Shown piece after piece: positions 7,948-16,450 of a stretch of 64,000 bases of DNA; the first letter of the stretch is position 1; each line of letters starts with the position of its first letter. This DNA comes from Opitutaceae bacterium (GTDB taxonomy: Bacteria > Verrucomicrobiota > Verrucomicrobiia > Opitutales > Opitutaceae). The DNA lies in NCBI GenBank assembly GCA_017994935.1, contig JAGOJU010000002.1, positions 62,001 to 126,000 on the forward strand. Reading direction: 5' to 3'. Both the position numbers and the translations under genes were made by a program. Under the pieces are notes generated by a model. The model was not told the DNA's origin and searched no databases. It saw only the letters and a list, made by a program, of their open reading frames with translations.

Positions 7948-10725
7948 ATGACGCTTCACCATTCCTCCTGGTTACCACGGCTCTTCGCCGCCCTCCTCCT
8001 CTCTTCCGCGCTCATGTTGGCCCAGACTCCCGTCACGGCTCAGGATGAAAACGCCGAGACGATCCGGCTGAGTCCGTTTAATGTCGAGGAGAGCAGCGAC
8101 GTGGGTTACCTCGCTCCAAACTCCCTGGCGGGGAGCAGGCTCAACACGAATCTCGAGGATATCGCCGCATCGATCTCCGTGTTCACCGAAGAGTTCATCT
8201 CCGATCTCGGCGCAAGCGACCTTACCGACGTGCTCGCCTACGCCAACAACACCGTGCTCGAACTGAATGATGCGACGAATTCCGCCGCACCGAACAACAA
8301 TGTGCTCGTGACGGGGTTTCAGGAGTTCCGCGTCCGGGGACTGGCCGCGACCCGCGCACGAAATTTCTTCGAGTATGAATTGCCCACCGACACCTACAAC
8401 GTGGGGCGTGTCGAGGATGCGCGGGGTCCCAACGCCATCCTCTTCGGCATCGCCCAGGCCGGCGGCCTGATCAACACCTACACGAAACAGGCGATCCTCA
8501 ACAAGAATTCCAACCAGATCACCACTCGCTTCAGTTCCCATGAATCCTACCGCGGCACCGTCGACCTCAATCGCACACTCATCCGGGGCAAGCTGGCCCT
8601 CCGTCTCAACGCCCTCTACGACAAGTCGAAGAGCTACCGCAACTACATGTTCGATCTTGACCGCCGGGTGCACCTAGCCGCCAAGTGGAACATCGGCCCG
8701 AACACCACTCTTCGCGCCGAGGGTGAGATCGGCACCATCAAGGCAAACCTCGCACGACCGTTCAATCTCACCGATGCCTCCCGAAACTGGCTCGCCGCAG
8801 GAAGGCCGACGATCAACACCCCTGTGGCCAATGCCCAGGCACCGACCGGCACATCCCGGCTTCCCGCAACAGCCCGCGTCACCTACATCGGAAACACGGG
8901 CCAGTTGATGAACATGGCATCCCGGATGACCACCACGGGGAGCAGCACCATCATCACGGATCCGACCATGACGGACCGCTCGATCAATGTCGTCGGACCC
9001 ATCACCTCGCGGACCGTCGACTTCAACACCGTATCCGCCTTCTTCGAACACCGTTTCAGCAAACGGACCGCCCTGGAAATCGGCTTCAACCACCAATACA
9101 TGAAAAACGACTCCCGCGACGCCACGGTGAGTTCAAGCAATCTGGTGGGCGACCCGAACAACTTTCTCCCAACTGGTGCCGCAAATCCCTACGCGGGCAA
9201 ACTCTACCTGGAAGCGGGATGGTTTCGTACGATCAACGAACAAAGAAGCGATTCCACGCGGGCGACTTTCACGACGGGATTCGACGCCGGGAAATGGGGC
9301 GACTACCGCTTTGCCGCGATGGCGGAATACCAGGACAATCACGTGAAGGCGAATCAGCTCGGCGAATTCTGGGAGGGCGCGCCCTTCAACAGCAACCCCG
9401 TGGCCGGAGCCAATCTGGTCTATCGGCGCAACTATGTCGTGGAGGGCGACTGGGACACCTACTACGTCAACAGCGACCTTTCAGACGGCTCGATCACCGG
9501 AATGACCGACCCCATCAGCAAACGCTCGCTGACTTCCACATGGCTGACCCGTCAGAATCCCGCCGACTCCGGCAGCACGCTGCAGTCCGGAATGATCGGA
9601 GCACAGGCCAAATACTTCAGCAATCGCCTCGTGTTCAACCTCGGCTACCGAACGGATCGAATCCAGTACATTGATCCCATCGAGCTCACCGATCCTGTCA
9701 CGCTGCTGCCAAGCGTCGACTACAAGAATGGACTAAAAGTCGATTTCCGAGGAAACACAAAAACCGCCGGCACTGTTTTCCACCTGACAAAATCCCTTTC
9801 GATTCTCGGCAACTACTCCACCAATATCGGTCTTCCTCCGCCACGTGCCACGGTCCTGGGCGGCTTTTCGGCCCCGGAGCGCGAAGGTGAGGGCAAGGAT
9901 GTGGGTGTTTCCCTTTCCCTGTTCGGCGGCCGCGTGTTTTCCAAGCTGGTCTACTATGAGACCGCGGGGCGCAACCAAACCGCAGCGCGGGGCTCACAGG
10001 CAATGGGAAATGCCGCGGACCGCATCCTGGATGCCCTCGTGGCCCAGGGATTGATCACACAGGCGGAGGCATCCTCTCCGGAACGCACCACCAACGGAGC
10101 CACGGCGACCGTCTACGACGTCGACTCCAGTGGTTATGAATTCCAGGTGACCGCCAATGCCACCCGCAACCTGCGATTCCTCGCGAACTTCTCCATCACC
10201 GACATCTCCGAACAGAACGTCAGCCCGGAATTCCGGGCCTTCATCGATCACAACCTGCCTTTCTGGCAAAGCTTCAACCAGTCGATTCTGACGAGCAACG
10301 GCGTCAGCATTGCGACCGAGATCCAAAGCATCACCGACCAGATGGCGGAGAATGTCGCCCTCGAGGGTCTTACCGGTTTCGGCAACAGGAAGTACAAGGG
10401 CAGCGCCTTCGCCCGCTACGGCTTCAGCGACGGTTTCCTGAAGGGCCTCTCACTCGGCCTGGGCTACCGCTACCAGAGCAAGAACGTCGTGGGTGTCGAT
10501 GGGCGCACGCTCGTCTATGGCAATGCCTTCTGGCAGGCGGATGCGATGCTCGGATACGACATGCATGGATTTCACAAGGGTCACAAACTCCGGCTGCAGC
10601 TCAATGTCCGCAATCTGTTCGACGACACGGATCCGCTCATTCTCCGCTACCAGGGAACAGGGATTCGCCGCTACAAGCTCATGGATCCGCGTGAATGGAA
10701 CCTGTCGGCAAGCTACCTTTTCTGA
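7948..10725 (+). CDS. TonB-dependent outer-membrane receptor
   Basis: A 925-aa receptor that imports a ligand through the outer membrane using TonB energy. It has a signal peptide (MTLHHSSWLPRLFAALLLSSALMLAQTPVTAQ), then ETIRLSPFNVEESSDVGY, the opening typical of Opitutaceae receptors. The plug domain (about residues 40-190) contains VRGLAATRARNFFEYELPTDTYNVGRVEDARGPNAILFGIAQAGGLINTYTK. A 22-strand barrel follows and ends LMDPREWNLSASYLF, with the terminal aromatic expected for BAM-dependent assembly. The ATG at 7948 was preferred over an in-frame start 34 codons earlier because it gives a proper signal peptide. No SusD partner is present, as usual outside Bacteroidota. The ligand is probably an oligosaccharide, judged from neighbours only. 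Confidence 0.92.
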   Translation: MTLHHSSWLPRLFAALLLSSALMLAQTPVTAQDENAETIRLSPFNVEESSDVGYLAPNSLAGSRLNTNLEDIAASISVFTEEFISDLGASDLTDVLAYANNTVLELNDATNSAAPNNNVLVTGFQEFRVRGLAATRARNFFEYELPTDTYNVGRVEDARGPNAILFGIAQAGGLINTYTKQAILNKNSNQITTRFSSHESYRGTVDLNRTLIRGKLALRLNALYDKSKSYRNYMFDLDRRVHLAAKWNIGPNTTLRAEGEIGTIKANLARPFNLTDASRNWLAAGRPTINTPVANAQAPTGTSRLPATARVTYIGNTGQLMNMASRMTTTGSSTIITDPTMTDRSINVVGPITSRTVDFNTVSAFFEHRFSKRTALEIGFNHQYMKNDSRDATVSSSNLVGDPNNFLPTGAANPYAGKLYLEAGWFRTINEQRSDSTRATFTTGFDAGKWGDYRFAAMAEYQDNHVKANQLGEFWEGAPFNSNPVAGANLVYRRNYVVEGDWDTYYVNSDLSDGSITGMTDPISKRSLTSTWLTRQNPADSGSTLQSGMIGAQAKYFSNRLVFNLGYRTDRIQYIDPIELTDPVTLLPSVDYKNGLKVDFRGNTKTAGTVFHLTKSLSILGNYSTNIGLPPPRATVLGGFSAPEREGEGKDVGVSLSLFGGRVFSKLVYYETAGRNQTAARGSQAMGNAADRILDALVAQGLITQAEASSPERTTNGATATVYDVDSSGYEFQVTANATRNLRFLANFSITDISEQNVSPEFRAFIDHNLPFWQSFNQSILTSNGVSIATEIQSITDQMAENVALEGLTGFGNRKYKGSAFARYGFSDGFLKGLSLGLGYRYQSKNVVGVDGRTLVYGNAFWQADAMLGYDMHGFHKGHKLRLQLNVRNLFDDTDPLILRYQGTGIRRYKLMDPREWNLSASYLF

Positions 10726-10876
10726 CAGCTTCCTGACTGCATTGGCCGTCAAATTTTCGCCCCGGGGGTGCGGTACGATCTCAGGCGCATTCCTCCCAGT
10801 CAGCCCACACCTGAGAAGCCCAGATTCGCCATCACGCAGCCGAAAACTCTCCCCCTACCCCGTTGCTTTCTTCATT

Positions 10877-11314
10877 CTATTCAAGGCACAAGAGATCGAG
10901 TCCCGCCGAGCGATATTGCCGGTAGCCGCGATCGAACGTCACAAAGCGCATTTCAAGGTTAATTGCTAGAGCTGCGAGGTACGCGTCCATCCAGCGTTTT
11001 GGGGCAGGTGAGCCATATCGGGCAAGCTTCAGCCAACACGCTTCCACGCCATCGGGATCGTCGCGGATGAATCCTACGCGTATGTCTAGCCGCAGCTTTC
11101 GCCATACGTCGATCGCTTCCGAATTCGTCCTCACATCCTCTTTCATCAATGCCTCCAGCGTCAGCAATCGGAGGAAAGACTGCTGAGTCAAACGACAGAA
11201 ATAGACCGACTCTTCATCCGGCAACAAATCCATAAAGGCTACTGCCTTGGCGTGGTGAGGATGGCTCGCCAATGCCAGCGCAAGGAAAACATTGCTTTCA
11301 CAGAGATGCTTCAT
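10877..11314 (-). CDS. PIN-domain ribonuclease toxin (VapC-like)
   Basis: A 145-aa PIN-domain protein, the likely toxin of a type II pair. It shows the pattern LCESNVFLALALASHPHHAKAVAFM at the N-terminus, FCRLTQQSFLRLLT near residue 40, and MDAYLAALAINLEMRFVTFDRGY near residues 110-132. The last holds two of the acidic metal-binding residues. The first catalytic Asp of PIN domains appears replaced by Glu (CESN instead of LDVN-type), still acidic. Its start overlaps the antitoxin gene by 17 bp. VapC toxins cleave RNA, often tRNA. It sits beside the type I restriction locus, a common neighbourhood for such modules. Confidence 0.8.
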   Translation of the reverse strand: MKHLCESNVFLALALASHPHHAKAVAFMDLLPDEESVYFCRLTQQSFLRLLTLEALMKEDVRTNSEAIDVWRKLRLDIRVGFIRDDPDGVEACWLKLARYGSPAPKRWMDAYLAALAINLEMRFVTFDRGYRQYRSAGLDLLCLE

Positions 11315-11561
11315 ACCGGACTCTGTCGGCGGTCATCTCCACCTGAGATGCCGCATCATCCGGGATCGTCAGTTCAGCTTTCCGGCGCGATTCCAAGAGC
11401 GGAAATTTCAGCCTTCGGCGTTTCGCGCCGCCAGCCTGGCTGCCACGAACTTCTATTTTAAGGCTGCGGGCAATCAAGTCCTTCAGTCTGATCCCCTCCA
11501 GCGCGGCCTTCGCCTTCGATTCGCGCAAAAGGTCATCAGGGATTTCAAGTGTCGTTTTCAT
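11298..11561 (-). CDS. VapB-like antitoxin
   Basis: An 87-aa protein starting MKTTLEIPDDLLRESKAKAALEGIRLKDLIARSL, the ribbon-helix-helix pattern of VapB-type antitoxins. The tail, rich in basic and then acidic residues, would wrap the toxin. The ATG at 11561 was chosen because it begins the beta-strand of the RHH fold; an upstream in-frame start adds eight non-conserved residues. It overlaps the PIN toxin gene, giving the usual antitoxin-first order on the minus strand, and probably represses its own promoter. Confidence 0.8.
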   Translation of the reverse strand: MKTTLEIPDDLLRESKAKAALEGIRLKDLIARSLKIEVRGSQAGGAKRRRLKFPLLESRRKAELTIPDDAASQVEMTADRVRYEASL

Positions 11562-11831
11562 GATGACAGCTTCCCTACTACTCAATTTTCAGCAAAACCC
11601 AAGTTGATTCCCGATCCCGTTGCCATTGGCGGGATCTTGGAGCAGCGCGGTGTGGGTTTTCGGCTCGCACGGTCAAATCACCTGCGCAATCTCGGCTCCG
11701 AACTTCCGGACATCCCTAGCTGGGAACGGGTTCACCCACCTCTCTCCCATGCCCAACCTTGAGCGCTCTTCCTGGTTTCGACGTCCCGCGACGCCTCCCC
11801 TGGCTGATGCTTATCCCTGTTAGCATTTCCC

Positions 11832-13691
11832 ATGGCCCGTTCCCGCTCCGCCAAACCCGCCGACTCCACCGCCCATCTCGGATTCGAAGCAAAGCTCTGG
11901 CTCGCCGCCGACAAGCTTCGCAACAACATGGACGCGGCGGAATACAAGCACGTCGTCCTCGGCCTGATCTTCCTCAAATACATCTCCGACAGCTTCGAGG
12001 AGCACCGCGCCAAACTCCTCGCCGGCGAGGGCGACTACGCCGGGGCCAACCCCGAAGACCCGGACGAATACCGCGCTGAAAACGTCTTCTGGGTACCCGC
12101 CGACGCGCGCTGGTCCCACCTGCAGGCCAACGCCAAGCAGTCGGCCATCGGCAAGATCGTCGACGACGCCATGGTCGCCATCGAGCGAGACAACTCCCGT
12201 CTCAAGGGCGTCCTCCCGAAAGACTATGCGCGGCCCGCCTTGGACAAACACCGGCTCGGAGAATTGATCGACTTGATTGGCAGTATTGCACTCGTGCAAC
12301 CCTCACCCCAGCCCTCTCCCACGGGGAGAGGGAGCCAAGTTCCTGAGCCAGCACAACTCCCCTCTACCTCTGGGAGAGGGGCCGGGGGTGAGGGTTGTCA
12401 GGCAATAGGTCGTCAGGCATCCGATGACACCAACCGCACCCCCAACCACCGCAGCGTGGACCTGCTCGGACGCGTCTATGAGTATTTCCTGACAATGTTT
12501 GCTTCTGCCGAGGGCAAGAACGGCGGGCAGTTCTACACCCCGTCCTGCGTCGTGCGGCTGCTGGTCGAGATGCTCGCGCCCTACAAGGGCCGCATCTACG
12601 ACCCCGCCTGCGGCTCCGGCGGCATGTTCGTGCAGTCGGAAAAGTTCGTGGAAAGTCACGGCGGCAAGCTCGGCGACATCTCCGTCTATGGCCAGGAAAG
12701 CAACGCCACCACGCGCCGCCTCGCCATCATGAACCTCGCCATCCGCGGCATCGAGGCGGACTTCGGCCCCGAGCACGCCGACACCTTCCGCCGCGACCTC
12801 CATCCCGACCTTCGCGCCGACTACGTCCTCGCCAACCCGCCCTTCAACGACTCCGACTGGTTCCGCAAGGACGACGACGTGCGCTGGCAGTTCGGCGTCC
12901 CGCCCAAGGGCAATGCCAACTTCGCCTGGGTGCAGCACTTCATCCACCACCTCGCCCCGCACGGCATGGCCGGCTTCGTTCTCGCCAACGGCAGCATGTC
13001 TTCCAACCAGTCCGGCGAAGGCGAAATCAGAATGGCCCTCATCGAGGCCGACCTCGTTTCCTGTATGGTCGCCTTGCCGGGGCAACTGTTCTACTCCACG
13101 CAGATTCCGGTGTGTTTGTGGTTCCTTCGTCGCGACAAATCCGGGCGACCACCCTCACCCCAACCCTCTCCCAGTGGGAGAGGGAGGAGCGCAGCGGAGG
13201 GTGAGGGTAAACAGGGTTGCGACCGCCGGAAGCAAACCCTGTTTATGGATGCGCGGAAGATGGGAACATTGATTGATCGCGTTCATCGTGAACTGACAGA
13301 TGCGGACATCGCGAAGATTGTGGACACCTACCACGCATGGCAGGGCCACCCTCACCCGGCCTCCGGCCACCCTCTCCCAGTGGGAGAGGGACGGGGTGAG
13401 GGTGCCGCAGGCTTAGGGAGAAGGGCCGGGGATGAGGGAAACCCAGCCACGCTCTCGAAATACGAGGACGTGCCGGGGTTCTGTAAGTCCGCAACAACTC
13501 GGGACATCGCCAGTCATGGCTGGGTTTTAACGCCCGGCCGTTACGTCGGCGCCGAGGAGATCGAGGACGACGGCGAACCCTTCGAGGAAAAGATGCCGCG
13601 CCTCGTCGCCGAACTGCACGCCCAGTTCGCCGAGTCCGCGAAACTGGAGGCTGCGATTCGCGCCAACCTCAAAGGACTCGGATTCCAATGA
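11832..13691 (+). CDS. hsdM: Type I restriction-modification DNA methyltransferase, HsdM, with in-frame repeats
   Basis: A 619-aa N6-adenine methyltransferase subunit. The N-terminal HsdM domain ([34 protein letters not shown]) is followed by SAM-binding motif I ([10 protein letters not shown], near residue 256) and catalytic motif IV (NPPF, near residue 334). With HsdS it methylates the recognition site. It differs from ordinary HsdM by three low-complexity insertions encoded by palindromic repeats, near residues 156-188, 440-459 and 505-537. All are in frame and all fall where family members have surface loops. Without them the protein would be close to the usual 500-520 aa. The end overlaps an ATGA, as if hsdS once followed directly. 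Confidence 0.93.
   Translation: MARSRSAKPADSTAHLGFEAKLWLAADKLRNNMDAAEYKHVVLGLIFLKYISDSFEEHRAKLLAGEGDYAGANPEDPDEYRAENVFWVPADARWSHLQANAKQSAIGKIVDDAMVAIERDNSRLKGVLPKDYARPALDKHRLGELIDLIGSIALVQPSPQPSPTGRGSQVPEPAQLPSTSGRGAGGEGCQAIGRQASDDTNRTPNHRSVDLLGRVYEYFLTMFASAEGKNGGQFYTPSCVVRLLVEMLAPYKGRIYDPACGSGGMFVQSEKFVESHGGKLGDISVYGQESNATTRRLAIMNLAIRGIEADFGPEHADTFRRDLHPDLRADYVLANPPFNDSDWFRKDDDVRWQFGVPPKGNANFAWVQHFIHHLAPHGMAGFVLANGSMSSNQSGEGEIRMALIEADLVSCMVALPGQLFYSTQIPVCLWFLRRDKSGRPPSPQPSPSGRGRSAAEGEGKQGCDRRKQTLFMDARKMGTLIDRVHRELTDADIAKIVDTYHAWQGHPHPASGHPLPVGEGRGEGAAGLGRRAGDEGNPATLSKYEDVPGFCKSATTRDIASHGWVLTPGRYVGAEEIEDDGEPFEEKMPRLVAELHAQFAESAKLEAAIRANLKGLGFQ
12299..12395. repeat. In-frame palindromic repeat 1 in hsdM
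   Basis: This block of about 97 bp opens with ACCCTCACCCC and closes with GGGGGTGAGGGT, an imperfect inverted terminal repeat. Inside are two CTCTCCC...GGGAGAGG palindromes in a head-to-head arrangement. It translates as [11 protein letters not shown]...[12 protein letters not shown] within HsdM. Confidence 0.85.
13151..13208. repeat. In-frame palindromic repeat 2 in hsdM (58 bp)
   Basis: A compact 58-bp copy with ends ACCCTCACCC and GGGTGAGGGT around the internal palindrome CCCTCTCCCAGTGGGAGAGG. It encodes [20 protein letters not shown] near-identical 58-bp copy lies in hsdR at 18412-18469. Confidence 0.88.
13348..13440. repeat. In-frame palindromic repeat 3 in hsdM
   Basis: A full copy spans 13348-13403 (ACCCTCACCC ... 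GGGTGAGGGT around a CCCTCTCCCAGTGGGAGAGGG palindrome). It is followed to about 13440 by a diverged half copy ending GGGGATGAGGG. It encodes [19 protein letters not shown] and then GRRAGDEG. Confidence 0.82.
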
Positions 13692-13697
13692 ACACGG

Positions 13698-13753
13698 CTC
13701 ACCCAACCCAAAGCGCAAAGCTCCTCTCCCCCTGGGAGAGGCTGGGTGAGGGT
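13698..13753. repeat. Palindromic repeat copy just after hsdM
   Basis: The same repeat family lies just past the hsdM stop codon: CTCACCCAACCC, then CTCTCCCCCTGGGAGAGG, then GGGTGAGGGT. It is the only clearly non-coding copy in the window. Confidence 0.75.
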
Positions 13754-13854
13754 TGCTGGCCTCAAGCCAGCATTGCCATCAAAGCAAATCTGAGGGGGCT
13801 GGGGCATGGAATGTAGCCGCCCCCCCTCTGCCCCAAAGGGGCGACATGAGATAG

Positions 13855-13914
13855 CCCAGGGCAACGCCCTGGGAATCCGCCCCGAAAACAATCATCAGCC
13901 CTGAAAGGGCGAAA
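13855..13914. repeat. REP-like palindromes upstream of the transposase
   Basis: Two palindromes precede the IS200-like transposase. The first is CCCAGGGCAACGCCCTGGG at 13855-13873 (motif A). The second is GCCCTGAAAGGGCGAAA at 13898-13914 (motif B), whose end is four bases before the start codon. Both motifs recur downstream of the gene. Confidence 0.85.
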
Positions 13915-13917
13915 CCC

Positions 13918-14370
13918 ATGCCGCAATCCCTTGCCCAAATTCTCGTGCATCTGGTCTTCTCCACGAAGAACCGTGAAGCTGTATTGGGCGATGACGCCCG
14001 CGACGAACTCCACGCCTACATTGGCGGGATTGTTGAAAATCAAAAGGGCGCTTTGCTCAAGGCCGGTTCTGTCGCCGATCACATCCACCTGTTAGTCGCC
14101 CACCCGCGCACCTGTGCACCGTCGGAGTTGGTTCAGGAAATCAAGACAGGCTCCTCCAAATGGCTGAAGACCAAGTCGGCGCGTTATGCGGATTTCCATT
14201 GGCAGGGCGGTTACGGGATTTTTTCCATCAGCCCCACCCATCGCCCGGCATTGGAGCAATACATCGGCAACCAGGACGAGCATCACCGCGTCGTGACGTT
14301 TCAGGAGGAATACCGGCGCTTGCTTGCGAAATACGGCATCCAATTCGATGAACGCTATGTGTGGGATTGA
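13918..14370 (+). CDS. IS200-like / REP-associated tyrosine transposase (RAYT)
   Basis: A 150-aa Y1-type HUH transposase. The metal-binding HUH motif is HIH at residues 55-57 (DHIHLLVA) and the candidate nucleophile is Tyr115 in LEQYIGNQDEHH. The C-terminal QEEYRRLLAKYGIQFDERYVWD is typical of the family. Members nick and join single-stranded DNA at hairpins. The gene is flanked by palindromes A and B, its likely substrates. It lies between hsdM and hsdS, separating two genes that normally abut, so it probably inserted there with its repeats. The ORF looks intact. Confidence 0.9.
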   Translation: MPQSLAQILVHLVFSTKNREAVLGDDARDELHAYIGGIVENQKGALLKAGSVADHIHLLVAHPRTCAPSELVQEIKTGSSKWLKTKSARYADFHWQGGYGIFSISPTHRPALEQYIGNQDEHHRVVTFQEEYRRLLAKYGIQFDERYVWD

Positions 14371-14374
14371 TCCA

Positions 14375-14900
14375 AGCCGCAACGCGGCGTCATGCGATAG
14401 CCCAGGGCAACGCCCTGGGAACGTGGCACCACGCCCCAGCCGCAACGCGGCGTCATGCGATAGCCCAGGGCAACGCCCTGGGAACGTGGCACCACGCCCC
14501 AGCCGCAACGCGGCGTCATGCGATAGCCCAGGGCAACGCCCTGGGTATGCGGCACCATTCTTTCCACAAGCCCTGAAGGGGCGGCGCCATCGGGGTTTCG
14601 CCCTTTCAGGGCTTGGGATGGTTTGGGCGATCGCACCCAGGGCGTTGCCCTGGGCTATCACAGCGTGCCGCGTCGCGGCACCCCACGGCCCCAATGGGGC
14701 CGAATGGGAAAGCCCAGGGCAACGCCCTGGGAACGCGGCACCACGCCCCAGCCGCAACGCAGCGTCATGCGATAGCCCAGGGCAACGCCCTGGGTGTGCG
14801 GCATTATTTCATCAAGCCCTGACGGGGCGGGACTATCGGGATTTCGCCCTTTCAGGGCTTGGGTTCTTTTCGACCTTTGGACCCAGGGTTGCACCCTGGG
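14375..14900. repeat. REP-like palindrome array between transposase and hsdS
   Basis: A non-coding stretch made almost entirely of repeats. Motif A cores occur at 14401, 14464, 14527, 14713 and 14776 in direct orientation and at 14636 and 14882 (a variant) inverted. The first three are in a tandem array of 63-bp units starting at 14375, 14438 and 14501. Two larger imperfect hairpins, at about 14568-14614 and 14814-14860, pair AAGCCCTGA(A/C)GGGGCG with CGCCCTTTCAGGGCTT (motif B). Mixed orientation and hairpin form match REP/BIME structures mobilised by RAYT transposases. Confidence 0.88.
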
Positions 14901-14945
14901 CTATCACAGCGCGCCCCTTTGGGGCTGAGGAAGGAGAGCTGGGTT

Positions 14946-16448
14946 ATGGCGGGTAGCGCAGTTGCCGAGACCAAGGCACTCCACGTTCCGGCTGCCTACG
15001 GTGAACTGCCTGACGGCTGGACTTGGTCACGTCTCGACGATGTCAGCGAAGGTGTTTTCGACTGCCCGCACTCGACACCGAAGCTCACCGACAGTGGCCC
15101 CTTTGTAGTTCGAACGCAGGACATCATCACCGGCGTTTTCCGCGCCGACCAAGCGGCCCGCGTCTCAGAAGAAACCTACGCGGAACGCATTGTTCGCGTT
15201 ACTCCAAGTCGCGGCGACCTTCTCTACAGCCGTGAAGGAACCTACTTCGGTATCGCCGCTGAAATTCCAGCAATGACTCGGGTCTGCCTCGGCCAACGCA
15301 TGGTTCTCATTCGGCCAGAAAAGCAACTGCTCGATTTCAGCTACCTTCGTCATTGGCTCAACTCGCCAATCATGACGGCTCATATTCATGGCTACCGTGA
15401 CGGCTCTGTTGCGGAGCGATTGAATCTGCCCACAATTCGTGCGCTCCCTGTTCTTCTCCCACCCCTCCCCACGCAAAAAGCCATTGCGGCGGTGCTGGGG
15501 GCGCTGGACGACAAGATCGAGTTGAACCGGCGGATGAACGCGACGCTGGAGGCGATGGCGCGGGCGCTGTTCCAGAGCTGGTTTATTGATTTTGATCCCG
15601 TCCGGCGCAACGCCGACCGGCCTCAAAATCAACCCTCACCCCAGCCCTCTCCCACGGGGAGAGGGAGTAAAGACCGCGAGAAAGCGGATCTCCCTTCTCC
15701 TTTTGGGAGAAGGGCCGGGGATGAGGGTGCCTTCGGCTTTCTCGACGGCCGCCCGGCATTCCCTCTCCCGCTGGGAGAGGGCCAGGGTGAGGGTGTCGCA
15801 GACTTGGCCGCCCTCTTCCCCGACTCCTTCCAAGACTCCGAACTCGGCCATATTCCGAAGGGGTGGCGAATCGGCTCCATCTACGAAATCACGGATGTAA
15901 TCTACGGAGCGCCGTTCGCCTCAAAGCAGTTCAACGCGAACCACGATGGAAAGCCGCTGATTCGCATTCGAGATTTGGCGGACGAAAGTCCCGGCGTTTG
16001 GACGCCAGAAGTTCATCCGAAGGGCTACACTGTCCAACCCGGCGACATCGTTGTCGGCATGGACGGCGAGTTTCGCGCCTACCTTTGGGGCGGCGTGCCC
16101 GCTTTGCTGAATCAACGGGTCTGCGTGTTCGCACCAAAGCCTGGCTTCTCAGCGGCATTTGTCCGCAACAGCATCATCGCGCCGCTGGCCGAGGTTGAGG
16201 CCACCGAAACGGCAACCACCGTGATTCACCTTGGGAAGAACGACATCGACCGCTTCAAAGCCGTGATTCCACCGCCCGAAATCCACACTGCTTTCGCCAA
16301 GCTCTGCCAGCCTTGGTATGACCAGATCGTCGCCAACAAACAGCAATCCCGCACCCTCGCCACCCTGCGCGACACGCTGCTGCCGAAGCTGCTGAGCGGG
16401 GAGTTGAGCGTGGCAGATTCGGTAAACCTCATCCAAACTGCCGACTGA
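14946..16448 (+). CDS. hsdS: Type I restriction-modification specificity subunit, HsdS, with in-frame repeat block
   Basis: A 500-aa DNA-recognition subunit. It has two target-recognition domains: the first opens with YGELPDGWTWSRLDDV, the second with ELGHIPKGWRIGSIYEI. Each is followed by a helical conserved region (LPTQKAIAAVLGALDDKIELNRRMNATLEAMARALFQSWFIDFDPVR; TLATLRDTLLPKLLSGELSV). The ATG at 14946 has AAGGAG nine bases upstream; the frame extends further left only through repeat DNA. A repeat-derived block, residues about 229-283, sits in the linker between the first helical region and the second TRD. The two TRDs together read a bipartite site that cannot be inferred here. Confidence 0.92.
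   Translation: MAGSAVAETKALHVPAAYGELPDGWTWSRLDDVSEGVFDCPHSTPKLTDSGPFVVRTQDIITGVFRADQAARVSEETYAERIVRVTPSRGDLLYSREGTYFGIAAEIPAMTRVCLGQRMVLIRPEKQLLDFSYLRHWLNSPIMTAHIHGYRDGSVAERLNLPTIRALPVLLPPLPTQKAIAAVLGALDDKIELNRRMNATLEAMARALFQSWFIDFDPVRRNADRPQNQPSPQPSPTGRGSKDREKADLPSPFGRRAGDEGAFGFLDGRPAFPLPLGEGQGEGVADLAALFPDSFQDSELGHIPKGWRIGSIYEITDVIYGAPFASKQFNANHDGKPLIRIRDLADESPGVWTPEVHPKGYTVQPGDIVVGMDGEFRAYLWGGVPALLNQRVCVFAPKPGFSAAFVRNSIIAPLAEVEATETATTVIHLGKNDIDRFKAVIPPPEIHTAFAKLCQPWYDQIVANKQQSRTLATLRDTLLPKLLSGELSVADSVNLIQTAD
15632..15794. repeat. In-frame composite repeat in hsdS
   Basis: Three palindromic units in series, opening ACCCTCACCCC and closing GGGTGAGGGT. They encode [23 protein letters not shown] and FPLPLGEGQGEG. 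The block of about 163 bp keeps the hsdS frame and lies in the inter-TRD linker. Confidence 0.85.
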
Positions 16449-16450
16449 CC

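Noticed and set aside
12299-13440. CRISPR array suspected from repeated palindromes in hsdM
   Set aside because: Spacing is irregular, units lie in both orientations, the frame stays coding and no cas genes are near.
14324-14956. Open frames with repeated SPGQRPGNVAPRPSRNAASCD peptides
   Set aside because: They are translations of the 63-bp palindrome array. They exist in several frames on both strands and have no start signals.
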